Of a DNA stretch of 15,813 nt, positions 1-8,005 are shown in pieces (position 1 is the first letter of the stretch; each line of letters starts with the position of its first letter). This stretch comes from JBMYZL01 sp965661765. Its GTDB lineage: Bacteria; Bacteroidota; Bacteroidia; Flavobacteriales_D; Sanyastnellaceae. The stretch is from contig CBFIFE010000060.1 in the NCBI GenBank assembly GCA_965661765.1, positions 1 to 15,813 of the forward strand. The letters are read 5' to 3'. Under the pieces are notes generated by a model. That model was not told the origin of the DNA and did no database searches. It worked only from the letters and a program-made list of their open reading frames with translations. The position numbers and the translations under genes are program-made.

Positions 1-863
1 TCGGCGTCTTGGCAGCCGGCCACTTCGTCAGCATCACAAATGCCATCGCCGTCGGCATCGTTGAGGCAGTTGCCGTCACAGTCGAGGCCTTCCGCCGCAA
101 AAGCACAGGAGCCATCGTCTTCAGTGGCTGTTTCGTCAAAGTTGCACGCTGTCGCGTCTGTGCACCCGAGAACAGGGACAGAATCTCCATCGGGGGCGAA
201 CGTGCCTGTACCCTCAAAGCTGTAAGTGAATCGGAGATCGTTGTCACCGATGCCGTTTTCAAAGACCTGACAATTCACCGTCCCGGAGGGTGTGCCGGAT
301 GTCGTGAGCTGCATGAACAACACACGGTTGTTTTCCGCATCCGGAAGTCCGTTGGGTGTGCCATTCAGGACGTACCATGCACCGCCTGTGTTGTCGTCTA
401 TGACAATGTCCGAGCCGGACAAGGCATTGGTTGCATCGAAGGCGCCGATCCATGGCTGTGCCGAACTCTCTACGGCACTCACTGAGGTCTCGGCCCCGCT
501 TGGCGCATTCTCGATGCCGATGGTGTACCATGAATCGAATGGCAAGCCAGGAAAGAGTGCGTCAAATGGCGGCAACAAAAAACTTGGATTGATGCCGTCT
601 GCAGAACCGCCGGTGGCAGAGGCGTCGTTGTAGAAGCCAGTGCCGCCAGTGGAAATCGCCAATGGATCTTCCTCATTTCCAAATACAGAACTGAGGAAGT
701 CTTCCGGGTTCTGCATGTTGACATAGAATCGGTACGTGGTTGTACCGACAACGCCGTCGACGGCGTGTTCCTCCACCGTCATGGTGTAGGGGGATTGGGC
801 TGACGCCTGTGCCGCAAACAAGAAGCAACAAAACGCCAATACCGCATGGATAGCATATCGCAT
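1..863 (-). CDS. Secreted Cys-rich, Asp-rich modular protein (5' part, runs off left edge)
   Basis: This reading frame stays open from an ATG at 863 to the left edge (287 codons seen, no stop). Residues 1-22 look like a signal peptide (MRYAIHAVLAFCCFLFAAQASA, cleavage likely after ASA). Residues 23-230 are a Gly/Asp/Thr-rich extracellular region I cannot assign to a function. From 233 there is a Cys module, GCTDATACNF...DDGSC, followed by DCDGNC and DADGDGICDADE (about 261-280). These resemble the thrombospondin type 3-like, calcium-binding modules of large surface proteins in Flavobacteriales, which are often exported by the type IX system. The sorting domain would lie beyond the window, so that route is inference. 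The gene follows leuS on the same strand after a 188-bp gap, so it is probably transcribed separately. Confidence 0.8.
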   Translation of the reverse strand, partial: MRYAIHAVLAFCCFLFAAQASAQSPYTMTVEEHAVDGVVGTTTYRFYVNMQNPEDFLSSVFGNEEDPLAISTGGTGFYNDASATGGSADGINPSFLLPPFDALFPGLPFDSWYTIGIENAPSGAETSVSAVESSAQPWIGAFDATNALSGSDIVIDDNTGGAWYVLNGTPNGLPDAENNRVLFMQLTTSGTPSGTVNCQVFENGIGDNDLRFTYSFEGTGTFAPDGDSVPVLGCTDATACNFDETATEDDGSCAFAAEGLDCDGNCLNDADGDGICDADEVAGCQDA

Positions 864-1051
864 GATCACAGTGATTTGGTTTGAATTCATTCCGCAAAAA
901 GAGGAAGCCAAACCCCACGAAATTCAAATCTGCGACAAGCGCCAGAAACGTGGTGGATTTGACAACCCACCGCAATTTGCTAATGATTTCTATCAAAAAA
1001 TCACCACAATGTTATATGAACAGGTTTGAACACAACTAACCAACAAAGTAC
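864..1051. other. Intergenic gap upstream of the secreted-protein gene
   Basis: This 188-bp gap separates the leuS stop from the start of the secreted-protein gene, both on the minus strand. It should carry the promoter of the latter. The best minus-strand candidate is CAGATTTG at about 927-934, one mismatch from TAnnTTTG, but I see no well-spaced TTG upstream. No convincing terminator or RNA gene is visible. Confidence 0.3.
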
Positions 1052-3868
1052 TCAACACACCACGTTGACAATGCGTCCTGGAACGACAATCACCTTGCGA
1101 ATCGTCTTGCCTTCGATCTGCTTCTTGGTGCGTTCGTCTGACAATATGGCCGTTTCGACGTCGGCGGGCGAGGTGTCTGCCGAGGTCTGAAATTGGAATC
1201 GCACCTTGCCGTTGAAGGAGACGGGGTATTGGATTTGGTCTGCTTTCAGCCACTTCTCTTCTGCTTCAGGCCAAACCGCATCCAGCACCGACCCGATTCC
1301 ACCACTGCGCGCATGCAGTTCTTCCGCCAAATGCGGCGCTTGAGGACTGAGCAAAATCGCCATAGGCCGCAAGACATCAGCGGCGTGACATTTGCACTCA
1401 GTGAGCTCATTGACAGCGATCATCAAGGCCGAAATCACGGTATTGAAGGCGTGTCTTTCCAGGTCGTCAGTGACCTTTGCAATGGTTTTGTGCAGGATGC
1501 GCAGGGCCTCTTCCGAAGCCGGCTCATTGGAGACGTTTGCGTACAAGCGCGCGAATTTCCGCAGGAAGTTGTGGACGCCAGAAATGCCTTGGGTGTCCCA
1601 GGGTTTGTGTTGGGTCAACGGCCCCAGAAACATTTCGTAGCATCGGACGGTGTCCGCCCCAAATCGTTCCACCAGCTCATCGGGCGTTTGCACGTTGAAT
1701 TTCGACTTGGACATCTTTTCCACTTCGTGGCCACAGATGTATTGGCCATTTTCATTGAAGAGAAAATCCGCATCGGCAAATTCCGCCCGCCAAGCTTTGA
1801 ACCCTTCGGTATTCAGGACATCATTCTCCACCAAATTGATGTCTACGTGAAGCCGCTGAGTTTTGTGTTTGTTTTTAAGTTCTTTTGAAACAAAAGTGTT
1901 CGTTCCTTGAATGCGGTACACAAAACTCGAGCGACCGAGAATCATGCCTTGGTTCACCATTTTTTTGAACGGCTCATCGAATTGAATCCACCCTCTGTCG
2001 AAAAGGAACTTCGTCCAAAACCGAGCGTAGAGCAAATGCCCTGTGGTGTGTTCAGCTCCCCCCACATACAGGTCCACTTGTCCCCAGTAGTTGGATTTTT
2101 CAGGTGCGCAAAAGGTTTGGTCATTGTGCGGATCCATGTACCGGAGAAAGTACCAACTCGATCCCGCCCAGCCTGGCATGGTGTTCGTCTCCATTCTGTC
2201 GCCGCGGTGCACTGGCCAGTCCGTTCGTTCAGCCCGGGCCAGCGGCGGTTCGCCATCGGCTGTGGGCAAATACGCGTCCACAGATGGCAAGGTCACTTGC
2301 TCATCGGTGATGCGCACGGGCAAGTCGTCGATGTAACAGATGGGAAATGGTTCTCCCCAATACCGTTGTCTGCTGAAGACCGCGTCGCGCAGGCGAAAGG
2401 TGACTTTCCCCCAGCCTTTGTGGGCGGTTTCCAGCAGGTCAATGGCCGCAGGAATGCCCTTCTCAGCTGTCATGCCGTTCAACTCGCCAGAGCCTTGCAG
2501 CACCGCTGATTTGCTTGTGCACGCCCCCTCCGAGAGGTCCGCGTTTTCAAAAATATTTGGAATGGGCAAGTCAAATGCTTGCGCAAAACGCCAGTCCCGA
2601 TCGTCCCCTGCCGGTACGGCCATCACAGCGCCAGTTCCATATCCCGCCAGCACATAGTCGGCAATCCAAATCGGCAAGCGTTCGCCGGTGAAGGGATGGA
2701 TGGCGTGGCCTCCCGTGAAGCACCCAGTGACCGCTTGTTCACCCGCACCTTGTCGCTCCCGCTCGGACTTCAACGCGGCAGCACGGATGTATTCGGCAAC
2801 CGCATCGGATTGTTCATCGGTGGTGATGCGGCTCACAAGTGGATGTTCCGGCGCGAGCACCATGAAGCTCACCCCGTGAATGGTGTCCGGGCGTGTGGTG
2901 AACACTTCAATTGCCGCATCTGCCAAGCCATCAACGTCGAAACGGACGGCAGCACCCTCGCTGCGGCCGATCCAATTCCGCTGGGCCTCCTTGATGCTGT
3001 CCGTCCAGTCAATTTCATTCAATCCTGAAAGAAGACGATCGGCATATGCCGAAATGCGCATGATCCATTGGCGCATTCTCTTTTTCTCCACAGGGTGTCC
3101 GCCGCGTTCGCTGAGTCCGTCCTTGACCTCGTCGTTGGCCAAAACTGTTCCCAGTGCAGGACACCAGTTCACTTCACTGTCCGCGAGATAGGCAAGCCTG
3201 AAGTGCATCAAGATCGATTCCTGCTGTGGGGCTGTCATGGATTGCCAGTCGACGGCCGTGAAGTCGCCGGCGAAATGGTCGCCGAACAGGGGCGCAAAGG
3301 CAGCTTTGTCCAGTTCTTTCCACCAGTCTCGGTCACAGAAGGGCTGAACGCTGAAGGTGCCATTTTCGGAGAAAGCCGCTCGAAGTTCTGCGATGGGTCG
3401 GGCTTGGTTTGAAGACCGATCGTACCAGGATTCAAACAACTCACCAAAAATCCACTGCGTCCAGCGGTAGTATTTGGGGTCACTGGTTCGAACTTCCCGC
3501 GACCAGTCAAAGGAGAAACCGAGCAAATCCATCTGCTCTCGGTAGCGTTGGATGTTGGCTTCGGTGGTGACTGCGGGGTGCTGGCCGGTCTGGATCGCGT
3601 ACTGTTCTGCAGGCAGTCCGAAGCTGTCGTAACCCATCGGATGCAAGACGTTGTAGCCGCGGTGACGCATATATCGCGCGAAGATGTCGCTTGCGATGTA
3701 GCCCAGCGGGTGCCCAACATGCAGCCCAGCTCCGGAAGGGTAGGGGAACATGTCGAGCACGTAGAATTTGGGCTTGCCCGGGTCTTCCGTGACCTTGTAG
3801 GCGTCTTGTTCAGACCAAACCTGTTTCCATCGCGCCTCAATCGAACGAAAATCGTAATCCATCGCCAT
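1052..3868 (-). CDS. leuS: Leucyl-tRNA synthetase
   Basis: Class I aminoacyl-tRNA synthetase that charges tRNA-Leu in the cytoplasm and edits mischarged tRNA. With the start at 3868 it has 938 residues. The HIGH-type motif HVGH is at 50-53 and KMSKS at 718-722. The CP1 editing domain shows TTRPDT (323-328) and GTGAVMAVPAGDDRD (about 410-424). In the latter the usual His of the PAHDxRD signature is Gly, while the Asp that follows is kept. The stretch at roughly 145-210 is the extra segment usual in Bacteroidota LeuRS. An in-frame ATG at 3946 would overlap the divergent deacetylase gene and lies upstream of a good minus-strand promoter box (3885-3892). I therefore prefer 3868, with 3862 (MDYDF) as an equally plausible alternative. 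Confidence 0.96.
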   Translation of the reverse strand: MAMDYDFRSIEARWKQVWSEQDAYKVTEDPGKPKFYVLDMFPYPSGAGLHVGHPLGYIASDIFARYMRHRGYNVLHPMGYDSFGLPAEQYAIQTGQHPAVTTEANIQRYREQMDLLGFSFDWSREVRTSDPKYYRWTQWIFGELFESWYDRSSNQARPIAELRAAFSENGTFSVQPFCDRDWWKELDKAAFAPLFGDHFAGDFTAVDWQSMTAPQQESILMHFRLAYLADSEVNWCPALGTVLANDEVKDGLSERGGHPVEKKRMRQWIMRISAYADRLLSGLNEIDWTDSIKEAQRNWIGRSEGAAVRFDVDGLADAAIEVFTTRPDTIHGVSFMVLAPEHPLVSRITTDEQSDAVAEYIRAAALKSERERQGAGEQAVTGCFTGGHAIHPFTGERLPIWIADYVLAGYGTGAVMAVPAGDDRDWRFAQAFDLPIPNIFENADLSEGACTSKSAVLQGSGELNGMTAEKGIPAAIDLLETAHKGWGKVTFRLRDAVFSRQRYWGEPFPICYIDDLPVRITDEQVTLPSVDAYLPTADGEPPLARAERTDWPVHRGDRMETNTMPGWAGSSWYFLRYMDPHNDQTFCAPEKSNYWGQVDLYVGGAEHTTGHLLYARFWTKFLFDRGWIQFDEPFKKMVNQGMILGRSSFVYRIQGTNTFVSKELKNKHKTQRLHVDINLVENDVLNTEGFKAWRAEFADADFLFNENGQYICGHEVEKMSKSKFNVQTPDELVERFGADTVRCYEMFLGPLTQHKPWDTQGISGVHNFLRKFARLYANVSNEPASEEALRILHKTIAKVTDDLERHAFNTVISALMIAVNELTECKCHAADVLRPMAILLSPQAPHLAEELHARSGGIGSVLDAVWPEAEEKWLKADQIQYPVSFNGKVRFQFQTSADTSPADVETAILSDERTKKQIEGKTIRKVIVVPGRIVNVVC

Positions 3869-3884
3869 TGTTTGTTTCTCGTGG

Positions 3885-3892
3885 CAAAAGTA
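3885..3892 (-). promoter_or_regulatory. Candidate leuS promoter -7 box
   Basis: On the minus strand this reads TACTTTTG, an exact match to the Bacteroidota -7 element TAnnTTTG. It would start transcription around 3878-3880, about 11 bases before the leuS ATG at 3868. No clear TTG is seen 19-21 bases upstream, so the -33 element is weak or absent. The same octamer precedes prfB. Confidence 0.5.
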
Positions 3893-3923
3893 AGTTGCTA
3901 TTTTCGCAGCACCCGCACAGCCG

Positions 3924-4577
3924 ATGTATTTGTCCTCCCCCCCCAACCTTGTGAAGGCCCTGGCCTCCCAGATGACCTGGACGGGACCTGTGTCGGACGC
4001 GGCGGGCGCACCGCTGGTCTACTTGACGTTTGATGATGGTCCCCATCCCGAGATCACCCGCGAGGTGCTGGGGATTCTGGAAGAGCACAAAGCGACAGCA
4101 ACCTTTTTTTGCGTCGGCAACAATGTGGTGTCCTTTCCTGAGGTGGTTCAAGAGGCCAAGGCGAAGGGACATCGAATCGGGAACCACACGTTCCAGCATT
4201 TGTCTGGGTGGAAAGCTTCGAACTGGGCGTACTACCGGGACTTCCTGGAGGCGCAATCGTGGATGCCTGATGTCCAGCAGTTTCGACCGCCCTACGGCAG
4301 AATCACCCGCAGTCAGGCAGACGCCATTGGTGCCCGTGCGGAAGTGGTGATGTGGGATGTGCTTGCCCGAGATTGGGAGCCCAAACTGAGCGCAACGGAG
4401 TGCATGGGCATCCTCAAACGCAACACATCGGCGGGTTCCATCGTCGTTTTTCACGACAGCGTGAAAGCTGCGCCAAGGATGTTGAAGGCCCTCCCGGCGT
4501 ATTTGGGTTGGCTCAACAATGAGGGTTACAGGGTCGCCCCGCTGCCCATTCGGCTGCGGAACACCGCGGCTGAATGA
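3924..4577 (+). CDS. NodB-type polysaccharide deacetylase family protein
   Basis: This 217-residue protein has the carbohydrate esterase 4 (NodB) motifs in order: TFDDGP at 35-40 (Asp37 candidate base, Asp38 metal ligand), HTFQH at 88-92 (metal-binding His88 and His92), RPPYGR at 121-126, WDVLARDW around 144-151, and VVFHDS at 174-179 with His177. Such enzymes remove N-acetyl groups from chitin oligomers, peptidoglycan or other polysaccharides. The substrate here cannot be told. There is no clear signal peptide, and the N-terminus MYLSSPPNLVKAL resembles short Bacteroidota homologues. The gene is divergent from leuS with a 55-bp gap. A TATTTTCG box (3899-3906) is one mismatch from the -7 consensus. 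Its stop codon directly abuts that of the next, opposing gene. Confidence 0.9.
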   Translation: MYLSSPPNLVKALASQMTWTGPVSDAAGAPLVYLTFDDGPHPEITREVLGILEEHKATATFFCVGNNVVSFPEVVQEAKAKGHRIGNHTFQHLSGWKASNWAYYRDFLEAQSWMPDVQQFRPPYGRITRSQADAIGARAEVVMWDVLARDWEPKLSATECMGILKRNTSAGSIVVFHDSVKAAPRMLKALPAYLGWLNNEGYRVAPLPIRLRNTAAE

Positions 4578-6293
4578 TCATTCTTCCTTCGAGGAGGCTT
4601 GCACAGCGATGCGCAGCAATTTCAATTTCTCTCGAATTTCGTCCATTTCGCGTTTGTCGGCGCGGATGGATTTCTCGTATTGTTCGCGGATGGCTTCGGC
4701 GCCTTTGCCGGTGAAGCGGTCGAGGTTTTCCTCGGTTTTTGCCACCCGGCTTCGCAATCGGTCCATTTTTTCGCGAAGGGCTGATTGTTCCCGACGAATC
4801 GAACGCTCATCATCTCCGGCGAGATTGTCTACGCGTTGCTTGTAGGCATCAATCGACCGCTCCGATCGCTGTGCACTCAATGCATCGTACTTCTCGTCCA
4901 TGGCGGCTCGGAATTGGTCCATGACCTCCTCCAAAGAGCGACGAGGGACGAATCCAATCTCACCCCAACGCGTTGAGAACTGCTTCAGGGTGTCCAAATC
5001 CGCCTTGCGGTCCCCGGTGAGCACAAAGGCCTTGATTTCATCAATCAATGCATTCTTCTCGTTGAGGTTTGCCTTTTCAACGGCTTCTTTGTCTGCGAAT
5101 TGCGCCTTCTTCGCTTTGAAGAACGCGTCCTGGGCCTTGCGGAACCGCCGCCAAAGCTTCTGCTCATCACCTGGCGCACAAGGTCCGACCGCTTTCCACT
5201 CCTTCTGCATGGCAATCATGGCATCCGTGGTTTTGCGCCATTCGGTGCTCTCAGCCAATCCCTCCGCTCGTTCAATCAGAGCGATTTTTTTCGCCTTGTT
5301 CTCGTTGCTCACGGCTTTGAGCCCGTCGTAGAACAGCTGTTTCTTCTCAAAAAAGACGTCGGCCAAGCTTCGGAAAGTCTGCCACATTTCTTCGTTGTGC
5401 TCTTTCCCGGCAAACCCCACTTCCTTCCAACGACCTTGAAGCCCCAAAACCGTCTCGGTGGCACGTTTCCACCCGCCGTGAGAGGCTTCCACCTCCTCCG
5501 CGAGGAAGGCGCGAAGCTCATCGATCAAAGCCTGCTTCGCCTCTGCGTTGCTGGCGAATGTTGCTCGGATTTCATCGTAGTGGGCCTTCACTTCTTCGAA
5601 CACTGGGCGAACCATGCCGAAGAAAGCATCGGCCATTTCTTGGTAAGTCTCCCGTGGACTTGGTCCCACATCCATCCACTGCTTTTGCAATGAACGCGCC
5701 AGCTTTTCCCGCTCTTGCAAACCGTCCAAGGCTGCGATGCCCTTGGCTTGCTCCATCAAGGCCTCCTTCTTCTTCTCGTTGATCTTCAAGTCATTCTCCT
5801 TGAGCTCCTTGTAGATGTTGATGTTGTAGAAGAACTCGTCCCGCAGCCGATAATACGTGTCGTGGATGTCCTTGTGCTTGTCGCCTGGCACATCCCCCAC
5901 TTTTTCCCATTCTTCCCGGACTTCATTGAAGACGGTAAAGGCCGCCCCAATGTTTTCTTCCTCTTGAATCGTCTGCCGCAAGCGTTCGAGCATGGCTTCC
6001 TTCAAGGCCAAATTCGCCCGCTGCTCTTCCGCCACTTGCTTCCGCCATTCGCGCTCTCGCTCGCGAAACACGTCGACGGCTGCATCAAAAGCGAGCTCGT
6101 CAGCATCCGGATGATACTCAAATTGTTCATCCGGTTCGTGGTCTTCGGCCTGCCAGGCCTCACGTTGCCTGCGAATCTCGTCGTTCGTCAAGGCGCGGAA
6201 TTCTTCAATGGCACTGCGGACATCCTTGCGGATGGCCTCCAGGTCTTCCTGCTTCAGGAGTTCCTGGATACGATTCAAAATGTCGGACCGCAT
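4578..6293 (-). CDS. DUF349 repeat protein, helical
   Basis: This 571-residue, highly charged and probably all-helical protein contains five DUF349 repeats. Each is anchored by a Trp-X-X-Val/Ile-Gly core: WEKVG at 129, WMDVG at 206, WKEVG at 289, WKAVG at 366 and WGEIG at 443. The spacing is 77, 83, 77 and 77 residues. Each core is followed about 20-25 residues later by an aromatic-rich helix such as DAFF or DEFF. The C-terminal 90 residues are Arg/Glu-rich and look like coiled coil. DUF349 proteins are widespread in Bacteroidota and their role is not established. There is no signal peptide, so it is presumably cytoplasmic. The start at 6293 fits the compact N-terminus and leaves a 60-bp divergent gap to recX. 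Confidence 0.9.
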   Translation of the reverse strand: MRSDILNRIQELLKQEDLEAIRKDVRSAIEEFRALTNDEIRRQREAWQAEDHEPDEQFEYHPDADELAFDAAVDVFREREREWRKQVAEEQRANLALKEAMLERLRQTIQEEENIGAAFTVFNEVREEWEKVGDVPGDKHKDIHDTYYRLRDEFFYNINIYKELKENDLKINEKKKEALMEQAKGIAALDGLQEREKLARSLQKQWMDVGPSPRETYQEMADAFFGMVRPVFEEVKAHYDEIRATFASNAEAKQALIDELRAFLAEEVEASHGGWKRATETVLGLQGRWKEVGFAGKEHNEEMWQTFRSLADVFFEKKQLFYDGLKAVSNENKAKKIALIERAEGLAESTEWRKTTDAMIAMQKEWKAVGPCAPGDEQKLWRRFRKAQDAFFKAKKAQFADKEAVEKANLNEKNALIDEIKAFVLTGDRKADLDTLKQFSTRWGEIGFVPRRSLEEVMDQFRAAMDEKYDALSAQRSERSIDAYKQRVDNLAGDDERSIRREQSALREKMDRLRSRVAKTEENLDRFTGKGAEAIREQYEKSIRADKREMDEIREKLKLLRIAVQASSKEE

Positions 6294-6321
6294 GGGTCTT
6301 CGCGTTAAGGGTTAAGGGGGA

Positions 6322-6329
6322 CAAATATC
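6322..6329 (-). promoter_or_regulatory. Candidate promoter -7 box for the DUF349 gene
   Basis: The minus strand reads GATATTTG, one mismatch from TAnnTTTG, in the 60-bp gap between the divergent DUF349 and recX starts. It would give a leader of about 20 bases. No obvious TTG partner is seen. Confidence 0.3.
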
Positions 6330-6353
6330 GGGAATTGCTATAAATTTCGGGCC

Positions 6354-6803
6354 ATGGCGCAGGAAGTCGATGGCAAGTTGGTCGAAAGGTTGCGGCGGTA
6401 TTGCGCTTTGCAGGACCGTTCGGAAGCCAGTTTTCGGAGGAAGGCGATGGAATTGGGCCTGCATTCAGACCAAACCCAGTCCCTCATTCCCACCCTTCGC
6501 GACCAGGGCTTTCTCGACGATGCGCGCTTTGCGGAAACTTATGTTCGCGCCCACATCCGCGACAAGCGTTGGGGCCCAGTCAAGCTCGCCCATGGGTTGA
6601 GATCGCACGACATCGCCGAAGGCCTTCAGGCGGTGACGGTGGGTCGGGTTCCGGAACGGGTTTGGCAAGAAAACCTTCAAACATTGCTTGCGCAGCGCCC
6701 AGCCCCGGCTGGAGAAGACGACCGAGCGCGCCTCGTCCGATGGCTCCAAGGCAAAGGCTACCGGGTGGACCAAATCCTCCCGGCCCTCGACGCCGCCCCT
6801 TGA
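6354..6803 (+). CDS. recX: Regulatory protein RecX
   Basis: RecX binds RecA filaments and restrains recombinase activity. This 149-residue protein shows the family pattern of helical repeats. An N-terminal RRYCALQDRSEASFRRKAME segment matches the usual Cys/Leu-rich first repeat. It is followed by LIPTLRDQGFLDDARFAETY (about 44-63) and RDKRWGPVKLAHGLRSHDI, where the Arg-rich stretch and K/L-rich helix are typical. The C-terminal part (about 110-146) is a weaker third repeat. Length fits the 140-170 residues usual for the family. recA is not nearby. The start at 6354 sits only 5 bases after an imperfect -7-like box (TAAATTTC, 6341-6348), so its transcript may have little or no leader. Confidence 0.88.
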   Translation: MAQEVDGKLVERLRRYCALQDRSEASFRRKAMELGLHSDQTQSLIPTLRDQGFLDDARFAETYVRAHIRDKRWGPVKLAHGLRSHDIAEGLQAVTVGRVPERVWQENLQTLLAQRPAPAGEDDRARLVRWLQGKGYRVDQILPALDAAP

Positions 6804-6829
6804 CCTCGGCCTTGCGCGTCGTACTTTTG
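6800..6829 (+). promoter_or_regulatory. Strong candidate promoter for prfB
   Basis: TTG at 6800-6802 and TACTTTTG at 6822-6829 are separated by 19 bases, an exact match to the Bacteroidota TTG-N19-TAnnTTTG pattern. The TTG overlaps the recX stop codon. Transcription would begin about 5-7 bases past the box, essentially at the prfB ATG (6836), which suggests a leaderless or near-leaderless mRNA. Confidence 0.6.
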
Positions 6830-6835
6830 CCTCGC

Positions 6836-7948
6836 ATGATCACGATTGAACAACTCAACGCCCTGCGGAAGCGGGTGAAGGACCTCAGCGGCTACCTGAA
6901 CATCGAGGCGAAACGGCTGCAAATCGCTGAGGAAGAGAAGCAAACGCAGGACCCAGCGTTCTGGAACGACCCGAAGGCGGCGGAGGTGGTGATGCGGCAA
7001 TTGCGGACCTTGAAGGGATGGGTGGAGTCGCATGAGAAATGCGATACGGCTGTCGAGGATGCTGTGGTTTTGCTGGAATTTGCCAAATCCGGCGAGGCCG
7101 ACGAGTCCGATGTCGATGAGGCTTTTGCCGCTGCGAAGTCCGCCATCGAGGACCTCGAGTTCAAAAACATGCTCAGCGCCGAGGAAGACAACCTCAATGC
7201 AGTGATGCAGATCACCTCCGGGGCCGGCGGAACGGAGAGTTGCGATTGGGCAGCGATGCTCATGAGGATGTACCGGATGTATGGCGATCGGGCCAGCTTC
7301 AAGGTCAAGGAACTCGACCTTCAAGAAGGGGATGTGGCGGGCATCAAACAAGTCACGCTCGAATTTGAAGGGCCCTTTGCCTTCGGCATGCTCAAAGGGG
7401 AGAATGGGGTGCATCGCCTTGTGCGCATCAGCCCGTTCGATAGTCAGGCCCGTCGGCACACCTCGTTTGTCTCGGTCTACGTCTACCCGTTGGTGGATGA
7501 TTCCATCGAAATCGAGGTCAACCCATCTGACATCACCTGGGAAACCTTTCGCTCCGGCGGTGCAGGTGGACAGAACGTCAACAAGGTCGAGACGGGCGTT
7601 CGCTTGCGGCACGCGCCGACGGGCATCATCATCGACAACACCGAAACGCGTTCCCAGCTCGGCAACAAAGAAAAGGCCATGCAGCTGTTGAAATCTCAGC
7701 TCTTCGAGATGGAACTGGCCAAACGCAACGAAGCCCGCGCAGAAATCGAAGCCGGCAAGAAAAAAATCGAGTGGGGTTCCCAAATCCGTTCCTACGTCAT
7801 GCAGCCTTACAAAATGGTGAAGGACGTGCGCACGAGCCATGAGACGTCCAACGTGGATGCGGTGATGAATGGCGAGATCGAGGGCTTTTTGAAAGCTTAC
7901 CTGATGCAGGCGGGTTCAGGAGCGGTTGAGGCGGAGGGGCAGGCTTGA
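6836..7948 (+). CDS. prfB: Peptide chain release factor 2
   Basis: RF2 recognises UGA and UAA stop codons on the ribosome and triggers peptidyl-tRNA hydrolysis. The protein has 370 residues. The stop-codon-reading SPF tripeptide is at 199-201 (ISPFDSQARRH) and the catalytic GGQ is at 244-246 (SGGAGGQNVNK), spaced as in known RF2 proteins. The open frame extends upstream to 6401, but the N-terminus MITIEQLNALRKRVKDL at 6836 aligns with the normal RF2 start. Everything upstream overlaps recX in another frame. No in-frame UGA or frameshift site exists: the site that in Escherichia coli reads CUU UGA C is here the ordinary CTG AAC at 6896-6901. The gene is 32 bp after recX and has its own likely promoter. 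Confidence 0.96.
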   Translation: MITIEQLNALRKRVKDLSGYLNIEAKRLQIAEEEKQTQDPAFWNDPKAAEVVMRQLRTLKGWVESHEKCDTAVEDAVVLLEFAKSGEADESDVDEAFAAAKSAIEDLEFKNMLSAEEDNLNAVMQITSGAGGTESCDWAAMLMRMYRMYGDRASFKVKELDLQEGDVAGIKQVTLEFEGPFAFGMLKGENGVHRLVRISPFDSQARRHTSFVSVYVYPLVDDSIEIEVNPSDITWETFRSGGAGGQNVNKVETGVRLRHAPTGIIIDNTETRSQLGNKEKAMQLLKSQLFEMELAKRNEARAEIEAGKKKIEWGSQIRSYVMQPYKMVKDVRTSHETSNVDAVMNGEIEGFLKAYLMQAGSGAVEAEGQA

Positions 7949-7949
7949 T

Positions 7950-7981
7950 TTGGCCTGAAGCTGGAGAGCAAAAGACATTTG
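7950..7981 (+). promoter_or_regulatory. Candidate promoter for fumC
   Basis: TTG at 7950-7952, just after the prfB stop, and GACATTTG at 7974-7981 (one mismatch from TAnnTTTG) are spaced by 21 bases. The predicted start near 7986-7988 would leave a leader of about 20 bases before the fumC ATG at 8006. Confidence 0.4.
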
Positions 7982-8005
7982 AAACCACGAAAACAGACTT
8001 TGACC

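Noticed and set aside
673..996. Minus-strand open frame of 107 codons starting upstream of the secreted-protein gene
   Set aside because: It is in a different frame from the signal peptide and repeat modules, and most of it overlaps the real gene.
984..1003. Inverted repeat TGATTT...AAATCA downstream of leuS as a terminator
   Set aside because: The stem is only six AT-rich pairs, and on the leuS strand the T-run lies inside the stem rather than after it, so it does not look like an intrinsic terminator.
3869..3946. Extended N-terminus of LeuRS from the ATG at 3946
   Set aside because: It would overlap the start of the divergent deacetylase gene, adds 26 residues with no family counterpart and lies upstream of the likely promoter.
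6401..6835. Long N-terminal extension of RF2
   Set aside because: The extension is an out-of-frame reading of recX. The RF2 family N-terminus begins at 6836.
6758..7840. A 360-codon minus-strand open frame antisense to prfB
   Set aside because: The plus strand has unambiguous RF2 motifs. The antisense product has no recognisable domain and is a GC-rich shadow frame.
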